64,000 bases of DNA from Luzula sylvatica (lineage: Eukaryota > Streptophyta > Magnoliopsida > Poales > Juncaceae), in contig OX326959.1 in the NCBI GenBank assembly GCA_946800325.1, forward strand, positions 17,824,862-17,888,861, given 5' to 3'. Below the pieces are notes generated by a model. The model was given only the letters and a program-made list of their open reading frames with translations, ran no database searches and had not been told where the DNA came from. Below are positions 10,404-21,311 of this stretch, piece by piece; the stretch's first letter is position 1; the number at the start of each line of letters is the position of its first letter. Position numbers and translations under genes: made by a program.

Positions 10404-12577
10404 ATGAACTCCGAAGAAAGAATAAATTTAGAAGAAGTCAATTGGATTGTTGAAACGGAACTGCCTCTCGACATGCGTCCCGATTTGGAAGAATTGGAAT
10501 GGGACGAATTGAATGAAGAAAGGAAATTTTCTTATTCGAGCGATGAAAGTAGTGATGAAAATAGTGATGAAGAAACCCAAGAACCCGAATTTACGGGCAC
10601 AAATTTACCCGATTTTAATATTGGAATGAGGTTTCCCGGTGCTTCGGAGTTTCGAGCGGCCGTTCGGAAATATGCGGTAGACAATGTGAAAGAAATTAAA
10701 CTAGGAAAAAATAAGAGGCACAAAGTAAGAGCTCAATGTAGATTACCTAATTGTCCTTGGGTCGTATACGCTTCGATAGATAACAAAACCCAAGAATTTG
10801 TGATAAAAACGTTTAATCCCGAACACAAATGTACTCCTTCTTTCAAGTGCCAAATGATAACGTCAACGTTTCTTGCTCGGAAATACGAAGAACGAATTAG
10901 ATCTCATCCAGGTTGGAAATCAATAAATATGCAAACGGTAATTAGGCAAGAGATGGGGGTCAATGTTACGGTGACCCAATGTAGAAGGGCAAAATTGAAA
11001 GCAATGAAAAAATATTTAGGAAGATACACCGAAGAATATGCAAAGATTTGGGATTATGCACGAGCATTGCTTGAGTCGGATCGAGAGAATACAATTAGGG
11101 TAAATTGTAGGCGAAACAAAATTAATGAGGTTTCCCGTTTTCAAAGAATGTACATTTCTTTCGGTGCGTGCAAAAAAGGTTTTTTAACCGGTTGTAGAAA
11201 AGTAATCGGTTTAGATGGATGTTTCTCGAAGGGCCCAATAAAGTTCGAGATACTCTCGGCAATTGGGAGGGACGCTAACAGCCAAATGTATCATATTTCT
11301 TGGGCAATTGTAGAAGTACAAAACAAAGAAAATTGGGATTGGTTTCTACAATTGTTGGCGGAAGATTTGGACATGAGGTCGGGTCATGAATGGGTTTTAA
11401 TTAGCGATCAACAAAAGGCACATTCATTTCCTTCACAAAAATTTATTTTATTTATTTCAATTGGAATAACAATTATTTTTGTGTAGGGATTAGAAATAGC
11501 AATCAAAAATAAATTACCCGATGTCGAGCATAGAATGTGCGCGCGGCATATTTATGCCAATTGGAGCAAGAAACATAAAGGTGGAAATTTGAAGAAATTA
11601 TTTTGGTTGTGTGCATGGTCCTATTCGGTAACCCAATATGAAGAAAATTTAGAGTTTATGCGTCAAGAATCGGTGGAAGCAACCAATGACCTTTTGCGAA
11701 CCGACCCGAAGCATTGGTGCCGAGCTTTTTTCAAGGATTGTTGCAAGAGTGACAATGTCGACAATAATATGTCCTAAAGTTTCAACAATTGGATTAAGTA
11801 TTGTAGGCACAAACCAATAATAACGATGTTAGAAGAGATGAGACGCATGGTTATGGTTAGAATTGCGAAACAACCAATGGAGACCGACAAGTATCCGAAT
11901 GATATTTGTCCAAAAATTTGCGAAAAATTGAACGTAAGCATAAACCGAAATAGGGATTGTCACTTGATTTGGAATGGTCGGGACGGTTACGAGGTGACCG
12001 AAAAAATGAAGAACGTGAAAGGGTAAGTTAAAGAATATACGTTTGTCGTGGATTTGGGTCTTCGCAAGTGCTCATGTAAGGTTTGGGATCTTTCGGGCAT
12101 TCCTTGCTCACATGCCGTTTGTGCAATCTTTAATAAAGGAGATTCACCGATGAATTATGTGGCGGATTGTTTCAACAAAGAGATGCATCGAAAAACTTAT
12201 TCCCATGTAATGGAACCGGTCGTGGGTAGGCATGATTGGCCCAAAACGGGCCTTGATTCTCCGAAACCTCCTTTGAAAAAAAACATGCCCGGACGACCTA
12301 AAAAGCATGCTCGTAGAGAAGGAGGCGTAGTGCCTAAACCGTCGAGTACCACAAAAATGGGTAGGACCGGTCAAATTACAAGGTGTACAATATGCCACAA
12401 ATCCGGTCATAATCGAGCCACTTGCCCAAAGGTAATTATATTTTTCGTTTTGTAAATGAAACTATGTTTGGTCGAATTTCACAATGCGTATTATTTTTGT
12501 AGGCGCCTCAAACCTCGAGAACCCCTTCATCCGACAATCTTCTAATCAAAATGCGTAATATTTGTATGTTTGTTTGA
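10404..12577 (+). pseudogene. MuDR-type MULE transposase, two in-frame stops
   Basis: Three exons: 10404-11417, 11487-12431, 12503-12577, together about 677 residues. An acidic N-terminus is followed by the MuDR DNA-binding region (about residues 70-150, with CRLPNCPW and HKCTPSFKC), the MULE DDE core with Asp271 in VIGLDGCF and Asp335 in VLISDQQK, a SWIM zinc finger (CSCKVWDLSGIPCSH) and a CCHC knuckle (CTICHKSGHNRATC). Intron 1 has a GC donor; intron 2 is GT-AG. Two stops break exon 2: TAA at about 11775 after NNM-S, where homologues usually have Glu, and TAA at about 12024 before VKEYTF. The frame stays open beyond both, so decay is recent. Transposase would act in the nucleus on the terminal repeats. 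As it stands it should not yield full-length protein. Confidence 0.9.
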
Positions 12578-12589
12578 ATTATTGTATGT

Positions 12590-12987
12590 TTGAATTATTG
12601 TATGTTTGTCCAATTCTTCTCTGTTGTATGCCAAATAATTGTCCAATTCTTCTCTGTTGAATTCAAGTAATATTTGTATGTTTGAATTACAAAAATTGCT
12701 CGTTGCAAATTGATTCAAGTACACAATTCTTCTCTGTTGAATTACAAACATAATTGTCCAAGTAATATTTGTATAAAATTACAAATACACAAAAATTACA
12801 CAAAAATGCCCAATTCTTCTCTGTTGAATTACAAACATAATTGTCCAAGTACACAAATGATTCAAGTACACACAAATGTCTAAAATTACATAAATGTCCA
12901 AGTACAAAAACTTCAATATTACAAACATAATCAATACGTAAACTTAAATATTACAATCAATACAACAACAAAAAACGCTCCAAATTT
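12590..12987. repeat. Convergent intergenic region with TTCTCTGTTGAATTACAAA repeats
   Basis: Between the 3' ends of the two MULE genes. Units such as CAATTCTTCTCTGTTGAATT, CAAACATAATTGTCCAAGTA and TTTGTATGTTTGAATTA recur four or five times at 12590-12870. No coding potential was recognised. Confidence 0.7.
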
Positions 12988-13522
12988 TGTAGGGTTACGC
13001 ACACGTTTATCAAAGTGTGCAGCGGAATTAGTTTCGCATGCATAACCTAATTCCACCGGGATCACGCTCGAAAACCATCCAAAAAGGAAGAGTTGCAGAA
13101 AATTACCTCGTATAAGTTAGTACGTGTCGATTTCTTCAACTAAATCCGTGAACCTTCTCCAAGGAGTGCTCGTGCAATCCCTCTACTCGTGTCCACCTTG
13201 ATTTCGACCGATCGAAATCGTCGACGTCGTTCTAGTCGCCGTCACGATCAATTCTCTCAAGAACTTGCTCGAATCTCCCTCTAAATCACTCTAGATCTAA
13301 TCTGTTTTTCTGTGGAAGAAGAGAGAGAAAGCGGCGGCTCAAAACCCTAATTCTGAAAAAGGCTTAGGTTAAAACGAAATCAGAATTCTATATATATAGG
13401 AAATAAGTTCGTTCGAACGCACTTAAATAGTTCGTTCGAACGAACCCTCTTATGACTATCACGAATAAGTCCGTTCGAACGCACTTAAATAGTTCGTTCG
13501 AACGAACCCAATTCTGACTGCA
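12988..13522 (-). mobile_element. Solo LTR nested in the MULE
   Basis: Read on minus it starts TGCAGTCAGAATTGGG and ends CGTAACCCTACA. Flanks are AATTT (12983-12987) and GATTT (13523-13527), agreeing at four of five bases, so a 5-bp target duplication is likely but decayed. It includes GTTCGTTCGAACGAAC palindromes at about 13430-13510 and a body (GGTGGACACGAGTAGAGG on minus) resembling other copia LTRs here. It sits 11 bp past the stop of the minus-strand ORF. Confidence 0.6.
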
Positions 13523-13533
13523 GATTTGCCTAT

Positions 13534-13827
13534 TTATATAAATTCTTCCAAGTTAATTCTTAAGCCGTATTTTCTTTCAAATTTAACTAACTTACCTTTA
13601 TTCACCTCGACTTCTTTTACGGCAAACTCTTCATCGTGCATTTCCACTTTGGGTTGAAAGTTCCTATGCTTGTAGTCGAACCAAGCAATCTCGGCTTCTT
13701 TCTTCGAAGAATACTTCTTGAATGTCGATCGCGAGAAGCCACACACTTGCTCGTTGCAAACTGCCGAATTTTCATATATTCCCGATCTTTTCCCAACAAA
13801 AATGACGTAATACCCTTCTTTGGCCAT
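13534..13827 (-). CDS. MULE accessory ORF with RNase H1 N-terminal / viroplasmin-type domain
   Basis: A 97-residue protein starting MAKEGYY at 13827 with stop at 13534-13536. Residues about 5-52 fit the Cauli_VI/RNase H1 N-terminal domain: YYVIFVGKRSGIY, CNEQVCGFSRSTFKKY and EAEIAWFDY. In known proteins this small fold binds RNA:DNA hybrid or double-stranded RNA. The rest (53-97) is charged with no recognised domain, and no catalytic RNase H domain follows, although a solo LTR begins 11 bp downstream and may have cut off more coding sequence. The ORF lies inside the inverted repeats, convergent with the transposase, where maize MuDR has the unrelated mudrB. Five TTGACT repeats lie just upstream. 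A role in transposition is inference only; it could also be a captured host exon. Confidence 0.7.
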   Translation of the reverse strand: MAKEGYYVIFVGKRSGIYENSAVCNEQVCGFSRSTFKKYSSKKEAEIAWFDYKHRNFQPKVEMHDEEFAVKEVEVNKGKLVKFERKYGLRINLEEFI

Positions 13828-13889
13828 AGCCTAAACAACCAAATTAAAATAATTAGTACAATTCAACCCTAATTAGTGCAATAATTAGT

Positions 13890-14100
13890 ACAATTTGACT
13901 GATTAAAGCCTAATCAGCCCCTAATTTGAATCAATTTGACTGATTATAGCCTAATCAGCCCCAAATTGGACTCAATTTGACTGATTAAAGCCTAATCAGC
14001 CCCTAATTGGACTCAATTTGACTGATTAAAGCCTAATCAGCCCCTAATTTGAATCAACTTGACTGATTAAAGCCTAATTAGTCCCAAATTGAACTCAATT
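13890..14100. promoter_or_regulatory. Five 41-bp tandem repeats, each with TTGACT, upstream of the minus ORF
   Basis: TTGACT starts at 13895, 13936, 13977, 14018 and 14059, exactly 41 bp apart. Each unit also holds GATTAAAGCCTAATCAG, itself an imperfect palindrome. TTGAC[CT] is the core of the WRKY-binding W-box. The repeats lie about 70-240 bp before the ATG at 13827. That they regulate it is inferred. Confidence 0.7.
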
Positions 14101-14264
14101 TAGGGTTACGAGAGATAAGGGAATTAGGAGAAAGAAGGAACCGAGAGAGAAGGGAATTAACCTGCTTTAGCAATGGCGAGACCTCAGATCTGTTGAAGGA
14201 CAAAGGCGAAGATGGCGAGACCTCAGATCTGTTGAAGGCGAAGATTGTTGAAAGCGAGATTGTT

Positions 14265-14411
14265 GAACGAAGGTGAGCACAGCAACGAGAAGGCGAGAAT
14301 GTTGAAGGCGAGAGGACCCTACTTGGGTTGAAAGGGAGAGAAAGGGAGAGAGGCGAGAGAACTCTACTTCTCTTCTTTACCGAGGGGGAGAGGGAAGAGT
14401 CTTCTCAGCGC

Positions 14412-14451
<40 letters not shown>

Positions 14452-14530
14452 AGAGGCCCAACAGGGAATTAATGGTTATTTGGGTTCTCGGGTCGGGTTT
14501 GAGTGCAATCGGGTAGGGTTTGGGTTCAAT
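14265..14530. repeat. MULE right terminal inverted repeat, truncated outside
   Basis: Reverse complement of the left repeat: GGCCCAACAGGGAATTAATG, GGGTTCTCGGGTCGGGTTTG and ATCGGGTAGGGTTTGGGTTC. A GA microsatellite at about 14416-14448 matches the CT tract on the left. The pairing stops at TTCAAT (14530), where an LTR begins. Confidence 0.85.
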
Positions 14531-15566
14531 TGTTGGAGGATGTGAATAACCAAGATGGAAGTTGTTCCTTTCATGATTGAAAGAGATATCTCTCAGGGCC
14601 CCCTGATGAATTAGGATTGAAGGAAATGCGTGGCCACGCTCAATAAGATTAACATGTGTTGTTAATATTAATTGAATATTCAATCTAATTCTATATCGGA
14701 AAAGAGTTAAGTTGATTTAGAAAGGATGACATTTCACCATGCCTTTGATCAACAGATATCATATGAACAAGAGAGCTAGTAATTTGTCTATTTGATAAAT
14801 AGGTTATGATCACAAATCATTTATTTAATTTGGGTAGTCATAATGCCTTGCTAGAGGCCAATTATGATTTGCATATTTAAATAGAGATTTAATATGCTGC
14901 CAACATTAAATAAACCTATAGGGTCACACACAAAGACAAATTCGGACTGGACACAGAAAATCAAATACATAGATATTATTCAGTTTGAACGAGGATATTA
15001 TTCTGTTCGAACGAGGATATTATTCTGTTCGAACGAGGATATTATTATGTTCGAACAGAAGGTGTAAATCATTAATTGAATGATACGTGCATGTATGGAT
15101 GCATGGTATATTAATACTCAGGATATCATTCATTTGATGAAGATATTTTGTGGGATGGAATCCTAAGAGTTTTCCACTTGATTTGGAATCCTAAGAGTTT
15201 TCCACTTGATTATTAATACACACCAAACCTCTTTATGAAAGAGATTGATTCAATCTTTGAGGCAGAATTTCTTTGTGAAAGAAAAGAGAAGCCAAGTAGA
15301 TTTTCTGAAGGGAGGAAGGATCCGACTAGCATCGGAGGTCTTCATATCCAGTCTAGACGAGTCGCGTGTGGATACCGATAGAGGGTGGTGCCGGTTCGAG
15401 CACACCAACGTGATCTCTGCAAGCTTCCTTCAACCAGATTTGAACTAAATCTGAGGTGAAATTTTTGAAACTCTTCCTTCGTATCTAATTAGCGATACAC
15501 AGATCCATGGCTTAAGGGGTTCGGATAAGTTCCGCTGTGCAATATGGTTGCCCGAATTCCTAACAG
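14531..15566 (+). mobile_element. LTR of a copia-type element with mismatched flanks
   Basis: A sequence of 1036 bp from TGTTGGAGGATGTG to ATTCCTAACA. The body (GTGTGGATACCGATAGAGG, ACCAACGTGATCTCTG) parallels the LTRs at 17279-18277 and 47745-48270 in plus orientation. Left flank is TCAAT (MULE repeat) and right flank GTGAG (LINE coding), so there is no target duplication. GAGGATATTATTCTGTTCGAAC units repeat at 14975-15060. No internal retroelement sequence is attached. Confidence 0.65.
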
Positions 15567-16960
15567 TGAGTATAGTGAACTTAGGTCAATCAAGTTTGTG
15601 TCTAAGCATGTGTCTTTTTTTCCTAGAATGTCTCGAAAATATTCAAATAGAACCTTGGGTTTGTTTTTATGATCTGTATATGTTGCTTGATTACTCGATA
15701 ATGTTGCTATCTTATTATTTCTTTTATGCCCTGTGGCTATTTGGTGAAAGAAAGATGTATTCATATCCCCTTCTTTTATCCATTTTGTCTTAGCTCGTTG
15801 CTTCCATATTTTTTCCTCAAGTTTGCTAAGATCATTGAATCTCTTTTTCATTGTACACTTGAGCCATAATTCAGTTGTGTTAAGTTGTCTCATCTCCATT
15901 TTCCTATATAACCACTGTATGATTTGTTTACATACTTCCAATTGCTGATTGATATCTTCTATTCTTTCCTTGCTCTACTGTTTGATTCTTTTTGCCACTG
16001 CCACTAGTTTTTTGTGTAAATCTTGGGTATTTTGTATTTGACCTGAATTCCATTCCTCTTGTACTATATTTGTAATTTCCTCGTATTGTAGCCAATAATT
16101 TTCAAATCTGAAAAAAATAGGTTTTGGAAAGGTTGTTGTAGCTGTATATATGATAGGTAGGTGATCTGAGGAAGTGTTTGCTCCAGCTTTAAGTTCTGAG
16201 TTAAGGTGCTTCGATGTCCATTGTGTTGAAATTAACATTCTGTCCAATCTTGACATCTTGTTTGCTCAAGACCAAGTATATTGGTTGTTGTTTAGTGGTA
16301 GATCTATAACTCTTATATCGTTGATACATCTTCTGAATTGCTCAGCTGCTCTCGAATCATATATGTGACTTGATCTTTCGGATTCGCGGAGAATTACGTT
16401 AAAGTCTCCAAGTATCATCCCTGGTGTACTGTCATCTGGTTGTAATTGTCTTAATTCATTGAAAAAATCTGGTCTTTTCGTGGGATCAGTGGGTCCATAT
16501 ACTCCGGTTATTATAGATTGGCTTGAGTCCCATTTGGTTTGTAACCGTATTGAAATTGAAAATTGTTTTTTGGTTACTTGTAATGTGCTGAAGAGTTGAT
16601 CCTTCCAAGCAACGAGGATTCCCCCTGAAGTACCTTCCGTTGGTAGATATTCAAAGCTTTGAAGTTGATTTCCACAAGATTGTTTTTGTGTAGTATTCAT
16701 CATTTGTTCGATTTTCGTCTCTTGCAAGCAGATCAATTGTGGTTTCTCCATTGTGATGTTCTTTCGTATAGCCGTTCTTTTGTCGATATGATTAAGTCCT
16801 CTAACATTCCACGACAGTATTTTAATTTTCCTTGTCTTTGTCATAATATATTATTATGCACTGAACCTCATCTTCTTCTATTTCTTTTGAAATTTGTGCT
16901 TTCTGTAGTCTCTCATCAAAATCCTCGGCTTGATTGTATTTTGAAACTGAGATGAAGAGA
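15567..16960 (-). pseudogene. LINE-1 (this window) ORF2 fragment: endonuclease and start of RT linker
   Basis: On minus from about 16960: the end of a short upstream frame, then ORF2 from the ATG at 16844. The endonuclease is clear: ILSWNVRGLN, LICLQETKI, GVYGPTDPTKR, GMILGDFNVI and later SSDHLPI. The frame is broken by stops near 16266 and 15973, then continues as the linker (WLKCTMKKRFNDL, WIKEGDMNTSFFHQIATGHK) and stops dead at the LTR edge 15567, before any reverse transcriptase motif. It would nick target DNA to prime reverse transcription; this copy is dead. It may belong with the ORF1 fragment at 21312-22107. Confidence 0.85.
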
Positions 16961-17273
16961 TATAACATTCGCATTAGGAAACCTATATACTTCTGACTCA
17001 GATAACTTATACGCCTATGACTTAGGTATTAAATGATCTCGACTCTAAATATAAGGCCTAGTTGAAGATTTCGGTAAGACACAACACCCTCGAAACATTT
17101 ATCATTACTCCTATCTCTTGATACATCAATAGCTACTACATAAAACAATCTACTTCGACTAACACTTAAACTTACTACCCCCATTGATATTGACACAAGA
17201 CACATAACCAAACTAAACCCTACTACCACCATCTGTGACAACTTAGACGATGTTTGACACAAAACAAAACACA
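16961..17273. other. Unassigned sequence between LINE fragment and solo LTR
   Basis: No motif recognised. The minus strand has an open frame at 17029-17346, but it runs into the LTR and resembles no protein family. Confidence 0.5.
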
Positions 17274-17278
17274 TTTTA

Positions 17279-18277
17279 TGAAGGAAATACAGTTTCAGGA
17301 TCATCCGTAAAAGTGTACACAAGGATAAACGAATGTAGTCGTACATTCGTAGCCATATCTTTCAGTAGGAAAATCCGATTTGAATGGTTCAAATTGGGTA
17401 AGATAGATAATTAGATTATCTATAACCTTCATGTAGAAATATATTTCATATGAACGAAGTATGAGTGTCGTTTCTGTGAAATACCGAAAGGGTGCAACAG
17501 TATGACATACAGTTAGTAAAACAGTCATAACTTTTGCATACGAACTCCAATTGGGCTGGGCCAAATTGGGTCGTGTAGATAATGAGATTATCTACAACTT
17601 TCGTGTTGGTTGATTTTCTGTCAGAGAAATTTATCAATTTCGTCTGGACAGAATACTGACCAGGTTCATGCAGTTTTCTGTGTGAGAGGGTGTATATTGG
17701 ATATACATGCCTTTTGGCTAATCCTGATCCTATTGTATATAAATATGATTTTCTCTCTCATCTTAACTAAGCAATTCATTCAGAATTATCCAGAAAATTG
17801 TGAGACAAATTTCTAGAGAGTGAAAAGGTGTAAAAGAGAGAAACCGTGAAAAGGTGTTTTACGGTTTAGAGAATCAATTCGATTAAGCAAGTTCACCGGT
17901 GCATCGTCTAGGCAGGTGCATCCGTGACCGACGTCTTGCGATTCAAGGTGGATACACGTAGAGGAGCAACAACTGAGGCTCTCACGATTGTGATCGATTC
18001 GGACGAGTAGATTGAGTCGGAGACGAAATCAAGCGAATCGGCGAAGTCAACGAGCGGTGAAAGACGCGTGGTGTGGGACGCGCGTATTGTCACCAACGTG
18101 ACAGGAGAAAGAAGGCAGCGATCAACCCTTCGTGTGCAATCAATTTTGCACCGGTAAAGATCTAACCTTCTATTTGCATCGTACCCTCGAAGTCGTGGCG
18201 TGATCTCGGGAATCGGGGAACCGGACCGGGCCTACATATCCGCTGCGCGGGCCCAGGGCCGGGGATATTCCCCTTCA
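17279..18277 (+). mobile_element. Solo LTR with TTTTA target duplication
   Basis: A 999-bp LTR starting TGAAGGAAATACAG and ending ATATTCCCCTTCA, flanked by TTTTA at 17274-17278 and 18278-18282. The same family appears as a partial copy at 18466-18900, a reversed copy with primer site at 46290-47214, a related 3' part at 47745-48270, and a scrap at 52141-52275. CACCGGTGCATCGTCTAGG (17894 on) is nearly identical to the complement of 46447-46470. No coding. Confidence 0.85.
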
Positions 18278-18465
18278 TTTTATTCTTTGACTCGATATTA
18301 CTACTGGACATTACGGCTTGTCCAGAAAAGCCTTGTTCTTGTTCCACCACTATCATCTCAGTTCTGCCCCGTCGGGACCTTCACTTGTTCCGCCATCTTG
18401 TCGTCAACATGTATGCCTCATGCCTTCAGCAAACTCGTTATTTCTTCTTCCGTGAAACTTTCCTT

Positions 18466-18900
18466 TGAAAGAAATACAGTTTTGGTTCAACGCTAAAATG
18501 GTACGTAGAAGAAAAAACGAACGTACGCGTTCGTGGGCATAAGAAACAGTTTTAGTAAAGCTGATATAACTTTCAGATAACGATTTCAATTTGAATGGTT
18601 CAAATTGGTTTAGATAGATAATGAGATTATCTAGAACTTTCATGTAGAAATATATTTCATTTGAGCGAAGTATCAGTGTCGTTTTAATGAAATACCGAAA
18701 GGATGCGACAGTTTGACATACAGTTAGTAAAACCGTCGTAACTTTCGTATCCGAACTCCAATTGGGCTGGGCCAAATTGGGTTGGAAATATAATAAGATT
18801 ATCTACAACTTTCGTGAAGGTTTAAAGTCGGTTGGAACGATTTAACAATTTCGTTTCAACAGAATACTTAAAGGGTGTATGCAGTTTCTCTTCAAGAGGA
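18466..18900 (+). mobile_element. 5' part of a second LTR of the same family
   Basis: Starts TGAAAGAAATACAGTTTTGG and follows the 17279 LTR for about 430 bp, including AATTGGGCTGGGCCAAATTG, then diverges after CTTCAAGAGGATCG. Truncated. The open frame at 18404-18775 on minus is an LTR artefact that recurs in every copy. Confidence 0.75.
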
Positions 18901-20340
18901 TCGATAAACAAATAAGATCATATGTTGTACAACGGGAACAACTATTTCAAGCAACATCTCGAAGAATATATATTCAGATTCATTATAATCACATTTTCCT
19001 GAGTTCTTTTATTTATTATGTGATTTTGTTATTATGATCAACATTTGTGTCAGTAATAACTTTGATTTTAGCCTTCGAGACAACATTCACTTTTGGAAAA
19101 TGGTATAAAATCAATCATCAAACTAATTTGTTTCAACAAAGAAGACATGATAAAATGAATTCAAATACTTCTTAAATTCTCTTATTTGTATTTGCCTTTT
19201 CATGAGCGAATTTCTTACGTCATAACTAGACAATAATTTATCTAGAATATCTTCAATACTTTTATATTTCTGCCAATATTTATTCATATCAAGTCTTTAA
19301 TATTGACTAAATATATTACATATTTGATGTTTTTGCAACTCCCGGTGCCTTCAATAACATTATCAACTTTGTTAGATTTTTTTTTTTTTTTTTTAACTTT
19401 GAACATCACAATTTTATATTGAAACTCCATGTTTCAATAAAATGATATTTCAAACTTTGTGTGCATTAACAAATTGGATCGCAACTGCAGGTGCATATAT
19501 AAATAATAATAAAAGTGCAAAAAAAAAATATATATATATACGAAAAAATAAACATACGAAAAATAAATGTGCGAAAAGTAAAGATAAATATACTTGCAAC
19601 TTGTAGTGCATAATTTAAAAAACCTTATGCGTTAATATACGGCTTCTGGTGCATAAAATAAATTTCCTAGAATTTAGTAATATTTTAGCCACATCAATAA
19701 TTATTTCACTTCAGGGAGCCTTATATATTATAAACAAATTCAAATTCAGTTAGTAATAATCAACATTCAATTTCGTTAAATTCGACATGTTGAAGCTATA
19801 TATAAAAAAGGTAAATTACTTTAGATCCTTATAATTTCGATATTGAAACTTCGGGTTTCAACACAAATAGATGTCAAATTTTATGTGCATCAACAAATTA
19901 AATTTAAAAAATACAAACAAATATATTTGTAGTTCAGGGGCAAAATTTAAAACGAGCAAATAAAATGCAACTTCAGGTTACAGTATGCTTCTAGTATTTT
20001 GAAAGAATGAAAATTGAAAACCATATATATTAACACTTCTGGTATGCACTTCAATATATTTGAATATACTTCTGGTATATTTTGCAATATCTTTGCAACA
20101 ATAATTAAATCAATTATAATGATAAAAACACTCCAGCTAGTTCACAGCCAACAACTTCTGGTTGTCCAATATCTTAAAACTTTCTTTGTTTTCATACTTT
20201 ATAGAACTTGCGGCACTCATTATAATTTATGCAATTATATAATCATACCATACCAGATTATACAAAACTTCTGATTTGTATACTTATTATCGAATTTGTA
20301 TGAAATTTCTGATTTGTATAAAACTTCTGATTTTTTTTTA
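18901..20340 (-). repeat. AT-rich retroelement leader-like region with recurring ACTTCTGGT motif
   Basis: About 14 loose copies of ACTTCTGGT or ACTTCAGGT, often followed by GCAT or ATAT, at irregular 30-120 bp intervals (for example 19640, 20033, 20066, 20150, 20268 and 20323). No conserved ORF. Probably the untranslated leader of a copia element whose possible primer site lies at about 20850. Confidence 0.55.
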
Positions 20341-21300
20341 ATAGTAATCATAAATATTTAAAGGCTGGTAATGAATTTGATTTTGTGGCTTAAGAGGTGG
20401 AGGTCCTAGAATTGATGGCTCGATTTTTATTATTTCTTTCTCATTTTGCCAGATGGATTTCAATTGATTATAGCCGTTATTACAGGCCCCATTAACATTA
20501 TCATTTGTGATAATGTTTTTCCCGAAAAAAAAAACACCATGAAAGGGGTTACTACTATTAATTAATGAAAACGTTACCTTTTCATCCGCCTCGCAATTCA
20601 TTGGAAATTTGCTGTGGCAAATTAATTCTACATTCTCAGTTCCTGGACCTGGTGCACCTAGTCCATGCATGGACCACTTGAATTTCGGTCTTCTTGATAT
20701 CTGATTTGCTTTTCGTCTAAGTCCATGGTGAATAGTTACTTTACTATTTTTCTGATTTTCTTGATGACTTCCGATGTGGTACGAGATGTGTTCTTCGATT
20801 GAAACTGCGAGTCTTGTGATTGAAATTTTCTTTTCTCAGTTGGTTGAATCTCGTGCTGATAACGTGTTATAAAACAAAGCATAAACAAGAAAAGAGATGA
20901 GAGAAAAATTTTCTATTCAAATGAATCAATCAATACAAATGGCTATTACCCTCTTTATATAGTAGATGATATAGGTTAGGTCAAGAAATAAATTACAATA
21001 CAAGGATTTAATGCTATAGTAATTACCTTAATATAATTACAATGACATCCATATTATTATGTTCATAATACCAAATAGATTTTGCAAGCATTTATGATTG
21101 TAGTGTTTTTATTATAATAGCAGCATTACATATAAAATGCTCTTGTATAATAGTATTGTAAGGATTAAATACAAAATGCTGTTTTCTATAATGTAATGGA
21201 AGCATTTCTAAGTTAATGTCGTCATTTGTACGAGCAACGACAGCATATATGCAAATGCTAGAAAGCAAGTGTCACCGTATAGTAGTATTGTTGTAGTGTC
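20341..21300 (-). mobile_element. Retroelement LTR/leader remnant and possible CACTA end
   Basis: On minus, AACACGTTATCAGCACGAG at about 20845-20870 looks like an LTR/primer-site junction of a copia element, with an LTR to its right. An open frame at 20338-20670 resembles no known protein. The right edge on minus reads CACTACAACAATACTAC (21300 leftward), like a CACTA transposon end, with repeated GCATTTATG/AAATGC subterminal motifs at 21080-21260. No partner end was found. Confidence 0.4.
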
Positions 21301-21311
21301 GGATGTCGACT

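Larger units (their letters stand above)
9621..14530 (+). mobile_element. Mutator-like element (MULE), right end lost
   Basis: The left edge is set by loss of homology to copy B after 9620; the outermost bases AAAATACACTTTTGCCCCCC resemble the ends of the small MULE elements in this window. Terminal inverted repeats are recognisable at about 9834-10080 and 14265-14530. The element carries a transposase gene (10404-12577, plus) and a convergent ORF (13534-13827, minus), the same arrangement as mudrA and mudrB in maize MuDR. The outer part of the right repeat is missing because an LTR follows directly at 14531. A solo LTR is nested at 12988-13522. Confidence 0.85.

Noticed and set aside
17301..18775. 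Paralogous ORFs beginning MAQPNWSS at 17301-17564, 18404-18775 and 46813-47046
   Set aside because: They recur because the LTR recurs; no protein family match, and they cross LTR boundaries.
20338..20670. 110-residue minus ORF as a gag protein
   Set aside because: No zinc knuckle or gag motif; lies in a leader-like region.
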